64,000 bases of DNA from Exiguobacterium oxidotolerans JCM 12280 (GCF_000702625.1 NZ_JNIS01000001.1:2112001-2176000), one strand, 5' to 3'. Positions 56,103-64,000 are shown, counted from the first letter of the stretch. The notes: generated by a model not told the origin, from the sequence alone. Numbers and translations: made by a program.

Positions 56103-56908
56103 GTATGCCAGTGTGAGAAGAGTTGGATATCACAGAATGTATCGGGGTCATATAAACGAAGGGCTTCTTGATGTGTTGAAAAACAATACGTCTCGAATGT
56201 CCGAACTGTCGTGCGTTTTAATTTAGCTTGAAAGGTCTCAAGAATTCTTCGCCCGTATCCTTGATTCTTCAATTCAGGGATACACGTAATTTCGAGTAAA
56301 CGAATTGTTTGCTTTTGTTTTTGGATGATGATTGTCCCGACGATTGTTTGTTGATCGTAGACAAGGTACGGCAATGCCCCCTGTTCAATCAAATATTCGA
56401 TATGGGATACGTCATAGCTAAATAAAAAATGTGAGGATTGAATCGACTCGTTTCTGAGAGTTAAGAACAAGGAACGGTTTCGGAGGGTAAGTGGCTTGAA
56501 TTGAAGTGATGCGGCATGATCATTGATGAGACCGATGAAGCGAAATTGTTCAGAGGAGAGTGTATAACCGAGCGTGTTCCAAGTCGATACCAACCCGAAA
56601 TCATGTGGTGGAATGATTTGAACGTCGATTTGATGAGGATGTAGAGAGAGCGCGTAATCATGGACGAAATGCGCCAAAGTGCGGAAAGCGATTAAGTCCG
56701 TGTAAGCGGCATTGATGATTTGAAGGGACGAGACGAATTGGTTAAACCCTAATGTCGCGCAGACGGCATCCTCCTTAATCAAAACCCATTGATATTTTTC
56801 AGGTGGTTGGAACGAGAGGGATAGAGGAGATAAGCGGTTTTTTTGTAACAACTGATGGACGAGACGACGTTGACCGTGCGACAATTGCTCGTAACGTAAA
56901 ATTTTCAA
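56060..56908 (-). CDS. GNAT-type acetyltransferase-like protein, 282 aa
   Basis: The C-terminal half has a GNAT core with IVGTIIIQKQKQTIRLLEIT and the acetyl-CoA loop IPELKNQGYGRRILETF; the N-terminal half may be a degenerate second GNAT domain (VCATLGFNQFVSSLQIINAA). Substrate unknown. The start is TTG 56908 behind AAGGAAGTG. It overlaps the convergent 316-aa gene at its 3' end. Confidence 0.8.
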   Translation of the reverse strand: MKILRYEQLSHGQRRLVHQLLQKNRLSPLSLSFQPPEKYQWVLIKEDAVCATLGFNQFVSSLQIINAAYTDLIAFRTLAHFVHDYALSLHPHQIDVQIIPPHDFGLVSTWNTLGYTLSSEQFRFIGLINDHAASLQFKPLTLRNRSLFLTLRNESIQSSHFLFSYDVSHIEYLIEQGALPYLVYDQQTIVGTIIIQKQKQTIRLLEITCIPELKNQGYGRRILETFQAKLKRTTVRTFETYCFSTHQEALRLYDPDTFCDIQLFSHWHTYSRESLRNRSTIS

Positions 56909-57034
56909 ACGCTACACTTCCTTTTCTGATTAGGATGAAACAATATCTTAAGTATACTATAAGCAATAAAAGGGAAATAATAGTTTTTTCATAAAAGGTA
57001 AAAGCAATTTGGTAGAAACGGGGGAGGGATTAGA

Positions 57035-57298
57035 TTGGGAAAAAAGTTTATCTATGTCTGCTTCTTTTTATTTTTGAGTAGTATCCATCCCGTTCAAGCA
57101 CAAGATTTAGATAAACAAGAAACGAGCGTTCGAGAAGCTGTGACGTATGGAAGCTATGGAACGATGGACGAACTCATCATTGATCGAAAAGAACCGACAT
57201 ATGATGGTTTTGACTCACCAAATGACATGGCATTTTTATTTGCCTGTATCGCACTGCTTGCAACTGTAGGACTTGGAATCGTCAATACATCAGATTGA
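57035..57298 (+). CDS. Small exported/membrane protein, 87 aa
   Basis: TTG 57035 follows GGGGGAGGGA. A signal peptide (YVCFFLFLSSIHPVQAQ) is followed by a short acidic stretch and a C-terminal hydrophobic segment (MAFLFACIALLATVGLGIV), so the mature protein would be a short loop tied to the membrane. No family recognised. The structured element begins directly after its stop codon. Confidence 0.6.
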   Translation: MGKKFIYVCFFLFLSSIHPVQAQDLDKQETSVREAVTYGSYGTMDELIIDRKEPTYDGFDSPNDMAFLFACIALLATVGLGIVNTSD

Positions 57299-57303
57299 AA
57301 GAC

Positions 57304-57640
57304 CTTCGGGAAACCTTTCCGAAGCTCTCAGGCTGTAGACAACGTACTATCGGGAAATCAAGCGTCTTTTTTCGTTGTTTTCCTCGGGCGAGGCGCAAGC
57401 CGTTGCTCCTCGGATCCTAGCGGACAACGAGCAGGGGCTTGCCCGCCTCTGAAAGTGCGTTAAACACGCACTTTTCCCGTAGGAGTCAACGAAACGTGAC
57501 GCTTTTTAGGTAATACCGTGACGGAAATCCAGTCATGCAGACGGTTTAGGGCGCAATCCGTCTCGTTATCGCATGTTCACGCTTCATAAGAATTTGTCTA
57601 CACGCTAAAGAGCTTCGGGAAGCCTTTCCGAAGCTCTTTT
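57304..57640 (+). repeat. Structured intergenic element inside a duplicated terminator
   Basis: A 25-bp terminator-like sequence (CTTCGGGAA-CCTTTCCGAA) occurs at 57304 and again at 57613 with one difference. Between lie 9-bp terminal inverted repeats TGTAGACAA (57334) and TTGTCTACA (57594). Inside, TTTCGTTG (57370) pairs with CAACGAAA (57487), GCGTC with GACGC, AGGCGCAAGCC with GGCTTGCCCGCCT, and AAAGTGCGT with ACGCACTTT (57452-57474). The right copy, with a T-run, is a working terminator. It may be a small non-autonomous repeat element or a structured RNA. Confidence 0.65.
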
Positions 57641-57646
57641 TTGTAT

Positions 57647-58558
57647 TTAAAAATGAATATGTTTGGTTCGACCAACGCGTTCAATCCGATCATGTTCTTC
57701 GTCTAGACCCGCCTGTTCCAGCAAGTCGAGATAATAACGAAATGGAGTCGAACGGTGTGAAAAATAAGGGATATATTCTGTGAAAAGCATCGTTTCGGCC
57801 CGTTCTAGTTCACGTAAGGCAATCAGGGCATGAAGTTCTGCGAAGCGAATCTCTTGATAGAGGATGAGCTTGTCTGCATCGATGCGAACATTCATTTGAA
57901 GTTTTTTTGCATGCATATTTAATAAAGAGAGATACGATTCGCGTTCTTGGCCCGTTTCACAATGTCCGAGAACGGCGAGTAACAGGTCGCTACGTTCCGT
58001 ATCGACATCAATCGGAACTTTCAATGCGGTATAAATAGCCCGTTTCATCCAGGCATTGTCGGACGTATCGAGTTTGTAGTAACCAACAAGTTCTTGAAAG
58101 AGCTCGACTTGAGAGACTTTAATCAATCGGAAGGGGTCATTACTCAGGAAAAGGGGTTCTTCACCGGCGGCGGACGATAATAAAAAAAAGAATTCTTCGA
58201 AAGCGACGCGTGGACCATTTTTTCGACCGACATAATGGCGCAAGTGTTTTAATAACCGTTTTGCTGTGACGTACCAGTTTTTTTGTTCGCGCACTGAAAC
58301 GATTGTACTCGGCTCTAGATATTCACCGTCATAGGCGTTCTGGATGAAGAGCTCTGTCTGTTCGATGGTTTGTTCGACGGTTGGTTGTTCTTGTTCTTTT
58401 TGTAAATCCTTATATTTGGCGAATTGTGACAACATCAAGTCGAGTTCTTTATCTTCAATCGTTTGTTTTGGAAGCTGGCGATAGATCTCTACGATAATGT
58501 CGCGAAGGGTCGTATCGCCATATTGCTCCAGTAAAAGACGTAATTTTCGAATTCTCAT
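57647..58558 (-). CDS. Hypothetical protein, 303 aa
   Basis: A soluble, mostly helical protein with many Leu, Glu and Arg and no membrane segment or known motif (KHLRHYVGRKNGPRVAFEEF, LSLLNMHAKKLQMNVRIDAD). GGAGGG is 7 nt before ATG 58558; an upstream ATG is unlikely. The tandem-helix pattern could be a TPR-like fold, as inference. It ends next to the structured element, whose right-hand terminator may serve both strands. Confidence 0.65.
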   Translation of the reverse strand: MRIRKLRLLLEQYGDTTLRDIIVEIYRQLPKQTIEDKELDLMLSQFAKYKDLQKEQEQPTVEQTIEQTELFIQNAYDGEYLEPSTIVSVREQKNWYVTAKRLLKHLRHYVGRKNGPRVAFEEFFFLLSSAAGEEPLFLSNDPFRLIKVSQVELFQELVGYYKLDTSDNAWMKRAIYTALKVPIDVDTERSDLLLAVLGHCETGQERESYLSLLNMHAKKLQMNVRIDADKLILYQEIRFAELHALIALRELERAETMLFTEYIPYFSHRSTPFRYYLDLLEQAGLDEEHDRIERVGRTKHIHF

Positions 58559-58667
58559 GATCGCCCTCCTTCGACAAAAAACACAGCACTTCATTAATCA
58601 TTTCCCGTTTTTTTCATAAAACGAACATCTTTCATTTGCTCTTTTACGCAATCATTGCCTATTTTTA

Positions 58668-58696
58668 AAGGGAGAGATTAATTTAAGGGAGAGATT
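58668..58696 (+). repeat. Duplicated ribosome-binding region before the NfsA-like gene
   Basis: AAGGGAGAGATT occurs at 58668 and 58685, a 17-bp period. The second copy is the likely ribosome binding site of the gene at 58700; the first may be a decoy left by slippage. Confidence 0.7.
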
Positions 58697-58699
58697 CAG

Positions 58700-59446
58700 A
58701 TGAATGAAACGATTGAACATTTATTAAACCACCGCTCGATTCGGAAATTTAAGGAGCATCAACTTGATGAACAGACGATTGAAGTATTGATCCAATCTGC
58801 GCAAGCTGCTTCGACGTCTTCTTACCAACAAGCCTATGCAATCGTCGGGATTGAAGATTTAGAAAAAAAACAGCAACTCGTCGAAGTGGCGAGTGGTCAA
58901 AGTTATGTAGCGGACAATAGTTACTTCTTCGTCTTCTGTATCGACTACCATAAGCACATGCTGGCAGCAGAGATTGCGAATGGCTCAGTCGCTGACACAG
59001 TCGAAACGACGGAAGCATTAATCGTCGGGGCTGTCGATGCAGGACTTGCTGCACAGAATCTCGTCGTAGCAGCAGAATCGTTAGGATACGGGACAGTTTA
59101 TATCGGATCACTTCGTAACGATGCTCGAAAAGTGAGCGAACTCCTAGAACTGCCAAGCCATGTCGTCCCGTTATTTGGTGTTGCGGTCGGTTTACCGGAT
59201 CAACAACCAGGTAAAAAACCCCGTCTTCCGATGGAGGCAATCTTCCATCGTAATACGTATACTAATGACAGCAAGATGCGTGAGTTGCTAGAACAGTATG
59301 AGGCAGAAACCTCGTCATATTACGGAGAACGGACGGATGGCGTACGAACTGAGGGATGGGTCTATCAAATGGCTGCCTCGATGAAGGAACCGAAACGGAC
59401 GTATCTACGTAAGTTCTTACAAGATAAGCAGTTATCGCAAGACTAA
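58700..59446 (+). CDS. nfsA: Oxygen-insensitive NADPH nitroreductase (NfsA/NfrA1-like)
   Basis: The 248-aa FMN protein begins HRSIRKFKEHQLDEQTIEVL and has QAASTSSYQQAYAIV, AAESLGYGTVYIGSLRND and FGVAVGLPD, the NfsA/NfrA pattern. It should reduce nitroaromatics or other electron acceptors with NADPH. C-terminal residues TEGWVYQMAASMKEPKR are typical. The LCP gene follows 15 nt later and may be co-transcribed. Confidence 0.92.
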   Translation: MNETIEHLLNHRSIRKFKEHQLDEQTIEVLIQSAQAASTSSYQQAYAIVGIEDLEKKQQLVEVASGQSYVADNSYFFVFCIDYHKHMLAAEIANGSVADTVETTEALIVGAVDAGLAAQNLVVAAESLGYGTVYIGSLRNDARKVSELLELPSHVVPLFGVAVGLPDQQPGKKPRLPMEAIFHRNTYTNDSKMRELLEQYEAETSSYYGERTDGVRTEGWVYQMAASMKEPKRTYLRKFLQDKQLSQD

Positions 59447-59461
59447 AACGGAGGTACTACT

Positions 59462-60697
59462 ATGGATGAGTTTCAATCAGGTCGTTCTCGAATAGAGAGA
59501 AAACGGCAGGAAGAAGAGCAGGCACGACGTACTTCGACACATAGACGAATCGAGCAGCAAGCAGATGAGCGAATGCGGATTGACGCGCCACAACAGCCGA
59601 ATCATCGATACGTCGAAGATGGACCAACTTTGACGTCGCGTCCAGTTCAACAAAATCACCGGGGGTCGCAGAAAAGAACAGGGACTGGTATCGGTGGGCG
59701 GCTTTTCACCTTAGTCAGAAAATCTGCAAAGCAAGTTGGGACGATTATGGCAGAGCGGACACGGTCGAATCGACGTAAAAGTAGACGTTCGGAAGAAGCG
59801 GTGCCAGATGAGACGAGGCAGGGCGCGTTAAAGAAACAGCCTGTCGAGAAGAAGAAACGTCGCTTCAAAACGAAAGTGTTTGGTCTGCTCTTGGTTCTAT
59901 TGATTGGCTTTATCCTATTTGCCTCACAGCCGTTTACCTTTTTATTGATCGGAAGTGACGCAAGACCCGGAGAATCGTTACGCGGTTCACGGTCTGATTC
60001 ACTATCCGTCATGCAATTCGTACCGTTATCACGGACGATTCAGTTGACGTCGATTCCACGTGATACGTATACACCGATCAGTTGTGAGGATGGTAAGAAA
60101 GATAAAATCACACATGCTTTTGCGTTCGGTGGGGAAGAATGTACGCAAAACGCTGTCAGTGAACTACTTGATGTAGACATCGACAGTAAAATCGTCATCT
60201 CTTTCGATAGTTTCATTGGTTTAATTGATCAAATCGGCGGAATTGATCTTGTTTCGACAGGAACGTTCTCGGAACAAGATGCTAGTGGAAAAGCGAATCA
60301 ATATGCGTTTCAAAAAGGGAAAGAATATCATATGGACGGAGCGATGGCTCTTGCCTATTCCCGTCACCGAAAAACGGACAACGATGGGGCACGAGCTAAT
60401 CGTCAGTCAGAAGTCATTCAAGCTGTAGCGACGCATCTGTTGAAGCCGACAGGATGGACTAAAATTTCATCAGCCCATGCGTACATGAAAGAGGCGATGA
60501 GTTTAGACATCAGTTTCCGTCAAATGGCGACAGCTGGCTTAGCCCTGGCGTTGATGTCTGAGCGAGAGCATCTTGAAATTGACGTTGTCAGTGATCGATT
60601 GAATGGCATTTTCTATGATTTTCCGGATGAAAAAGCCCTGACACAATTGAGAGAAAAACTACAGACGACGTTTTACGGTGTACTGGCGAATGACTAA
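59462..60697 (+). CDS. LytR-CpsA-Psr (LCP) family cell-wall ligase
   Basis: The 411-aa protein has a very long basic, Gln/Arg-rich cytoplasmic N-terminus (1-138), one membrane segment (139-158), and an LCP domain with LLIGSDAR, SDSLSVMQF, TSIPRDTY, YSRHRKTDNDGARANRQ. LCP enzymes attach teichoic acids or other polymers from lipid carriers to peptidoglycan outside the cell. GGAGG is 7 nt before ATG. The N-terminal tail is much longer than usual and may bind other cytoplasmic partners. Confidence 0.92.
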   Translation: MDEFQSGRSRIERKRQEEEQARRTSTHRRIEQQADERMRIDAPQQPNHRYVEDGPTLTSRPVQQNHRGSQKRTGTGIGGRLFTLVRKSAKQVGTIMAERTRSNRRKSRRSEEAVPDETRQGALKKQPVEKKKRRFKTKVFGLLLVLLIGFILFASQPFTFLLIGSDARPGESLRGSRSDSLSVMQFVPLSRTIQLTSIPRDTYTPISCEDGKKDKITHAFAFGGEECTQNAVSELLDVDIDSKIVISFDSFIGLIDQIGGIDLVSTGTFSEQDASGKANQYAFQKGKEYHMDGAMALAYSRHRKTDNDGARANRQSEVIQAVATHLLKPTGWTKISSAHAYMKEAMSLDISFRQMATAGLALALMSEREHLEIDVVSDRLNGIFYDFPDEKALTQLREKLQTTFYGVLAND

Positions 60698-61035
60698 TAT
60701 TTAAAAAATAGCTTCCTCCTTGAAAGGTTTCCTTCTCCCTATTGCGGGTATAAATTGATGTACGCAGTTGCGCTTTTGAGAACGGAAGATATCATAGCTG
60801 AAGAGCTGTCCATATCTTCAATATTCATGCTTCTTTGGCCGAAATGAATATATCCTTGAGTAAGCGGCTTAAAAGACGACGTACCGAAATCCGAACACCT
60901 AATCGTCGGGATGATGAGAATTCTTGATTGCTTTTTGGCATTTTTAACATGCATAAGCGATGAGGGAAGCTCTTATCTGCATAAGTATGAGTAGTTCAAT
61001 AGAGGTGACTAGCTTATCGAGGAGGGACCTAGCAT
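60698..61035. other. Gene-free interval with an inverted repeat
   Basis: GAAGATAT (60785) and ATATCTTC (about 60812) enclose an inner AGCT/AGCT step, giving a 35-nt hairpin. A 71-codon frame on the minus strand (60739-60954) has no ribosome binding site and unusual composition, so it is not called. No terminator for the LCP gene is obvious except AAGGTTTCCTT. Confidence 0.45.
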
Positions 61036-61746
61036 ATGAATGTATTAGTTGTAGGTGCATCAGGTACAATCGGAGCTCGCGTCGTCAAGTCGCTTGCGAA
61101 AGGTCATCAAGTCACTGTCATCGTTCGACACAAGCATCTCGTCGATCGCTTCGAAAAACTCGGTGTCAAAGCACATTACGTCGACATTGAAACTGAGCTT
61201 GAAAAGGTCATTGATCTCGGGGTGGCAGGTCAAAATGCTGTGATTTGTGCAGCGACCGCGGGTGTCGATGGTGAAGCGACTGAAATTGAGTTGCTCGATC
61301 GAACGGTTGCTTTAAAAACGATTGATGCTGCGAAAAAGGCACGTGTCCGTCATTTTGTCCTCCTCAGTGCCTATGGCGCTGATCGACCAAATCAATTTAA
61401 AAAAGAAGTCTATCCATTCTATGCCGCAAAAAATGCGGCGGAAGAGCAAATTGAGCATAGTGGTTTGACGTATACAATCATTTGTCCGGTCAACATCGTT
61501 GATGGAGAAGGTCTTGGACTAATCGAAGCCGATGAGGATTTAAAAGATGTAAAAGATGCAACGATTTCTGAAATTGATGTCGCGTCGATTTTGGCGGCAT
61601 CGGTCGATAATCGGGCACTTTTCAATCGACGTTTAGAGGTAAAGCAAGGAAAAACGTCACTAAATGAAGCGCTTGGTGGAGACGAATCGTTTGAAAGCAT
61701 TAAAGACAATCGTCGCGTTAAACAACAACTTCCTCGCTATAACTGA
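61036..61746 (+). CDS. NAD(P)-binding atypical SDR (NmrA/YhfK-like)
   Basis: The 236-aa protein starts MNVLVVGASGTIGARVVKSL, a Rossmann nucleotide-binding loop, and continues RHFVLLSAYGAD and YAAKNAAEEQIEHSGLTYTI, with a YxxxK-like pair. It resembles YhfK/NmrA-like atypical short-chain dehydrogenases, which sense or use NAD(P)H; the substrate is not known. GAGGAGGG precedes ATG by 9 nt. A terminator follows. Confidence 0.88.
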   Translation: MNVLVVGASGTIGARVVKSLAKGHQVTVIVRHKHLVDRFEKLGVKAHYVDIETELEKVIDLGVAGQNAVICAATAGVDGEATEIELLDRTVALKTIDAAKKARVRHFVLLSAYGADRPNQFKKEVYPFYAAKNAAEEQIEHSGLTYTIICPVNIVDGEGLGLIEADEDLKDVKDATISEIDVASILAASVDNRALFNRRLEVKQGKTSLNEALGGDESFESIKDNRRVKQQLPRYN

Positions 61747-61766
61747 CAGTAAAGAAGGATGTATAT

Positions 61767-61815
61767 AAACGAGCATATCACTTCCAGGAAAAATGGAAGG
61801 GTATGCTCGTTTTTC
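61767..61815 (+). terminator. Terminator after the SDR gene
   Basis: AAACGAGCATA and TATGCTCGTTT, with inner CTTCC/GGAAG, pair and a T-run follows. Confidence 0.82.
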
Positions 61816-61869
61816 ATAGATTCAGAGGCTGATTCTGCTACACTAATAGAAAGAGGGAGTGGGCAGCAG

Positions 61870-62415
61870 TTGAAAAAATATTTACTATACGTGATTGTCG
61901 GGTTAGCGATTAGTGGGATTGCATATAAAAGCTATGACGCCTATAAAGCACAACAGATTAAAGAATTTACTCAAGCGACGCAACAAGCGCAAGGCGGATT
62001 AGAGATTGGAATGAAGGCACCGAATCTCGAGCTGGAACAGGATGGAAAAATGGTGGAACTATCGGATTTGACGAATCGATTGATTGTAATCAATTTTTGG
62101 GCGACATGGTGTCCACCATGTAAACAAGAAATACCTGAATTGAACGTCTTTGCTAAAGCGGTGGACGTGCCCGTCTATGGCATCAACGTGACGACATCCG
62201 AACGAAAGGTTTCAGATGTAGCCAATTTTCTGAAAGAGACTCCTGTTGATTACGGGGTGCTCTATGATACGAAGGGCCAATCCGAAAATGCTTATCGATT
62301 AGTCGCGATGCCGGCGACTTACGTCATTGATACGGATGGAGTCATCGTCGCAAAACACATTGGTCCTGTTACATCAAGTATGCTAAAAGAGATGGTAGGG
62401 AAAAAGGGAGGATGA
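61870..62415 (+). CDS. Thioredoxin-like membrane-anchored protein (ResA/TlpA family)
   Basis: The 181-aa protein has an N-terminal anchor (YLLYVIVGLAISGIAY) and a thioredoxin fold with WCPPC (C81, C84), INFWATW and cis-Pro in VAMPATYVID. ResA-type proteins reduce disulfides outside the membrane, for cytochrome c maturation or other folding. Start is TTG 61870 after GAGGGAG. It lies 4 nt before the next gene, so the two form an operon. No ccd or res genes are adjacent. Confidence 0.9.
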   Translation: MKKYLLYVIVGLAISGIAYKSYDAYKAQQIKEFTQATQQAQGGLEIGMKAPNLELEQDGKMVELSDLTNRLIVINFWATWCPPCKQEIPELNVFAKAVDVPVYGINVTTSERKVSDVANFLKETPVDYGVLYDTKGQSENAYRLVAMPATYVIDTDGVIVAKHIGPVTSSMLKEMVGKKGG

Positions 62416-62419
62416 GGGA

Positions 62420-62875
62420 ATGGAGATTTACTGCCGCGACTGTTCTTATCACATCGTCGCTGAAATCGGTCAGCGGGAGGAATGGGGGGAATTCCCTTCG
62501 ATGCTAACCTATGGACTAGAACAGTACAGAACAGCGTTGCCTTTTTTATTCGTGCCGCCTTATCAGGAACCACTCATTAGCCGAGCACGCATCGATGATC
62601 AAAACCGGGCCATGTTGATTAAGAACTATCATGCACATATCGATGCAATTGAAGGCGGGTGGGTCCCGCATCAATACGATTTGTTTCAGTGTCCCTGTTG
62701 CGATACGATTTCAACACGTTTTTGGTGTGCACTCTTCATTACTTCAGCTATCATCGAACCGATTCATCGCTGTGAACGAGATGAGACAGTACTACATCGA
62801 ATTTCGATTGACGATTTGGACCACGCGAAGTGTCCCGAATGCAGGCATCAGTCCTTGTACGTAAGGAATGATTAA
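62420..62875 (+). CDS. Hypothetical Cys-rich (zinc-finger-like) protein, 151 aa
   Basis: CRDC at the N-terminus, a central CPCC and a C-terminal CPEC give three Cys clusters that could bind zinc; a further Cys lies between. The remaining sequence is soluble and acidic/aromatic (IDDLDHAKCPECRHQSLYVR). Translation is coupled to the thioredoxin-like gene by a 4-nt gap, and GGAGG lies 8 nt before ATG. Function unknown; redox or metal-linked folding with its neighbour is possible. Confidence 0.65.
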   Translation: MEIYCRDCSYHIVAEIGQREEWGEFPSMLTYGLEQYRTALPFLFVPPYQEPLISRARIDDQNRAMLIKNYHAHIDAIEGGWVPHQYDLFQCPCCDTISTRFWCALFITSAIIEPIHRCERDETVLHRISIDDLDHAKCPECRHQSLYVRND

Positions 62876-62880
62876 ACGCG

Positions 62881-62963
62881 AAAAAGCCATTTAGAAGATG
62901 GAAAGACTGACGTGGGCAAGGACGCTCAAGTAGTCGATTCATTGTCTAAATGGCTTTTTATTT
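62881..62963 (+). terminator. Terminator with a 49-nt loop, bidirectional
   Basis: AAAAAGCCATTTAGA and TCTAAATGGCTTTTT form a perfect 15-bp stem around a 49-nt loop with an inner GACT/AGTC step. T-runs on both strands fit the two convergent genes. Confidence 0.82.
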
Positions 62964-62967
62964 ATCA

Positions 62968-63177
62968 TCAACCCATTTGCCGAAAGGAAAACGTCTGAAA
63001 GGACGATTGGGATGTACTCGATGCATCAATTGAATACGTTGTACCATCAAAAAGTATTGTGTCACCTAATCGTGCCTCAGTCGGTAAATAGCGGCGAGGG
63101 ATAAAACTTGAACCGTTCTCCCAGAGAAGAACAGCATATTTACCATCAAGCCGTTCAAGCGTACCACGTTTGATCAT
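62968..63177 (-). CDS. DUF3006 protein, 69 aa
   Basis: The protein starts MIKRGTLERLDGKYAVLLWE and has FIPRRYLP and a small beta-rich layout, the DUF3006 pattern. Such proteins are common in Bacillota and of unknown function. GGAGGAG is 6 nt before ATG. C-terminal tail is Ser/Thr/Gln-rich (SSTSQSSFQTFSFRQ). Confidence 0.78.
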   Translation of the reverse strand: MIKRGTLERLDGKYAVLLWENGSSFIPRRYLPTEARLGDTILFDGTTYSIDASSTSQSSFQTFSFRQMG

Positions 63178-63303
63178 ATTGGACTCCTCCTACAATTACA
63201 TCGAAGGCAACCATTTTAAAAGGGTTGCAGTCTCTCTCTCTAGCTCTCTGTAATTTTAATCTTATGTTTGGTATATTCCCACTTCGTTTTATCTTTACAC
63301 TTA

Positions 63304-63325
63304 TTTATCTAAATTAGTCGAGAAT
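63304..63325 (+). mobile_element. Solo left-end remnant of the IS at 15.9 kb
   Basis: TTTATCTAAATTAGTCGAG and the next AAT match 15939-15960 in 21 of 22 positions, then the two loci diverge. Because the same sequence lies at the left border of the intact IS, this is most simply a decayed left end beside a TTTAT site. Confidence 0.5.
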
Positions 63326-63360
63326 CGCTTGAATATAACTCTTTCACATGTAGAAGTGAG

Positions 63361-63400
63361 AAAAAAGAGGCATACCATTCGACTTATGAATGGTATGCCT
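63361..63400 (-). terminator. Terminator after nhaC
   Basis: AGGCATACCATTC and GAATGGTATGCCT pair over 13 bp around a 7-nt loop; six T follow on the minus strand. Confidence 0.83.
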
Positions 63401-63419
63401 TACTGATAATAGATTTACG

Positions 63420-64000
63420 TCACGCGACACTTTTCGTGACTTGTTTTTTTGTCGGTCGTGTAAAGGCGAAGATAAAAGTGAAGAGGGGAGATAAAATTAA
63501 GAAAAAGGCAAATGGCACATACGATGTGACCGGCACACCGAGTGTCGAGGCAAAGAATGCCCCGGATACACCCCAAGGAATCAAAGGATTAACAAGTGTG
63601 CCGCCATCTTCAAGCGCACGCGATAAAAACCGTGGGTCAATTGACCGTTCTTCAAAAATTTTCTTGAAGGCTTGTCCCGGTAATAAAATAGACAAGTATT
63701 GTTCACCTGCCATGAAGTTAACGCCGATTGCAGCAAGTGCAGCAGACGAGATGATACTCCCGTCACGTTGCAGTTTCGAAACGGTTTTTTCGATGATGAC
63801 ATCGATGACTCCGATACCACGTAAGACACCGCCGAATGCTAACGCGAGCATGACGAGGGAGACGGACCACATCATTGATTGGATGCCACCTTTACTAATG
63901 ATGCTCGCAACCGTTTCATTCGTTGTTTCGAGCTTGAGACCATTTTGGATGACAGACATCCATTGCGTGATGTTCCAATTTCCTTGAACGAGACCTGTGA
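63420..64000 (-). CDS. nhaC: NhaC-family Na+/H+ antiporter, C-terminal part (partial)
   Basis: The frame is open through the window edge, so the N-terminal part is missing. Visible are five to six hydrophobic segments with the NhaC blocks SSAALAAIGVNFMAGEQYLS, LSRALEDGGTLVNPLIPWGV and GAFFASTLGVPV. It exchanges sodium for protons across the membrane for pH and salt balance. A strong terminator follows the gene. Confidence 0.9.
   Translation of the reverse strand, partial: TGLVQGNWNITQWMSVIQNGLKLETTNETVASIISKGGIQSMMWSVSLVMLALAFGGVLRGIGVIDVIIEKTVSKLQRDGSIISSAALAAIGVNFMAGEQYLSILLPGQAFKKIFEERSIDPRFLSRALEDGGTLVNPLIPWGVSGAFFASTLGVPVTSYVPFAFFLILSPLFTFIFAFTRPTKKQVTKSVA

Noticed and set aside
60739-60954. 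A 71-codon frame on the minus strand in the interval after the LCP gene
   Set aside because: No ribosome binding site, no family resemblance and composition unlike nearby genes; the region also holds a hairpin.

Overview
The window looks like chromosomal DNA of a low-to-moderate GC Bacillota, most likely Exiguobacterium or a close relative. The signs are strong AGGAGG-type ribosome binding sites, frequent TTG/GTG starts, rho-independent terminators after most genes, CcpA, SigB and TPP-riboswitch signals, a C30-type carotenoid desaturase, and Bacillus-like families (SwrC, YkyA, YitT, YhgE, YidD, AmpS, RocD) with no sporulation genes. The species call is inference. Both outer genes are cut by the window edge (an osmoprotectant-binding protein on the left, an NhaC antiporter on the right).

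Layout. 1-15 kb: compatible-solute binding protein end, gamma-carbonic anhydrase, adenine deaminase, an oligopeptide-binding lipoprotein, MgtC-like protein, APC amino-acid antiporter, a PAS-GGDEF-EAL c-di-GMP protein, CcpA-controlled ornithine aminotransferase, SigB-controlled CsbD, CcpA-controlled GlcNAc-type PTS, an EamA exporter, YkyA lipoprotein and a polysaccharide deacetylase. 15.9-19.5 kb is the accessory region: a TnpB-only IS200/IS605-type element inserted between a YhfH-like gene and its terminator, a nitroreductase, a tRNA-Val, and a second 140-bp remnant of the same IS (omegaRNA/right end) fused to the last 56 codons of an OmpR-type response regulator, followed by a histidine phosphatase. 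19.6-33.5 kb: carotenoid desaturase plus ICMT-like methylase, SwrC-type RND pump, a second identical tRNA-Val, a PTS-IIC gene behind a leader with a short upstream reading frame and terminator, metallophosphoesterase, a YhgE-TetR operon, quinone reductase, YidD.

33.5-52.3 kb: aldehyde dehydrogenase, DUF2254/DUF456 membrane proteins, a CorC/HlyC-type transporter with an odd hairpin-containing start region, an Ohr/small protein/DJ-1 stress cluster, two tandem coiled-coil M23 peptidoglycan hydrolases that share direct-repeat upstream boxes, a TPP-riboswitch thiD-thiM-thiE operon, a CadC-like metal repressor, YitT, a formate/nitrite transporter with a Rex-like site, and aminopeptidase AmpS. 52.3-64 kb: MurB, two GNAT acetyltransferases, several unknown small secreted or cytoplasmic proteins, a highly structured gene-free element at 57.3-57.6 kb, NfsA-like nitroreductase, an LCP cell-wall ligase, a thioredoxin-like protein, DUF3006 and the NhaC end.

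The most unusual pieces are the IS copy with its orphan omegaRNA remnant and solo left end, the structured element at 57.3-57.6 kb, the PTS-IIC leader with a 17-codon upstream frame, the SD-hairpin-TTG start of the CorC gene, and the 11-bp-period direct repeats ahead of the twin M23 genes. All functional names rest on reading the sequence by eye; no database search was run.
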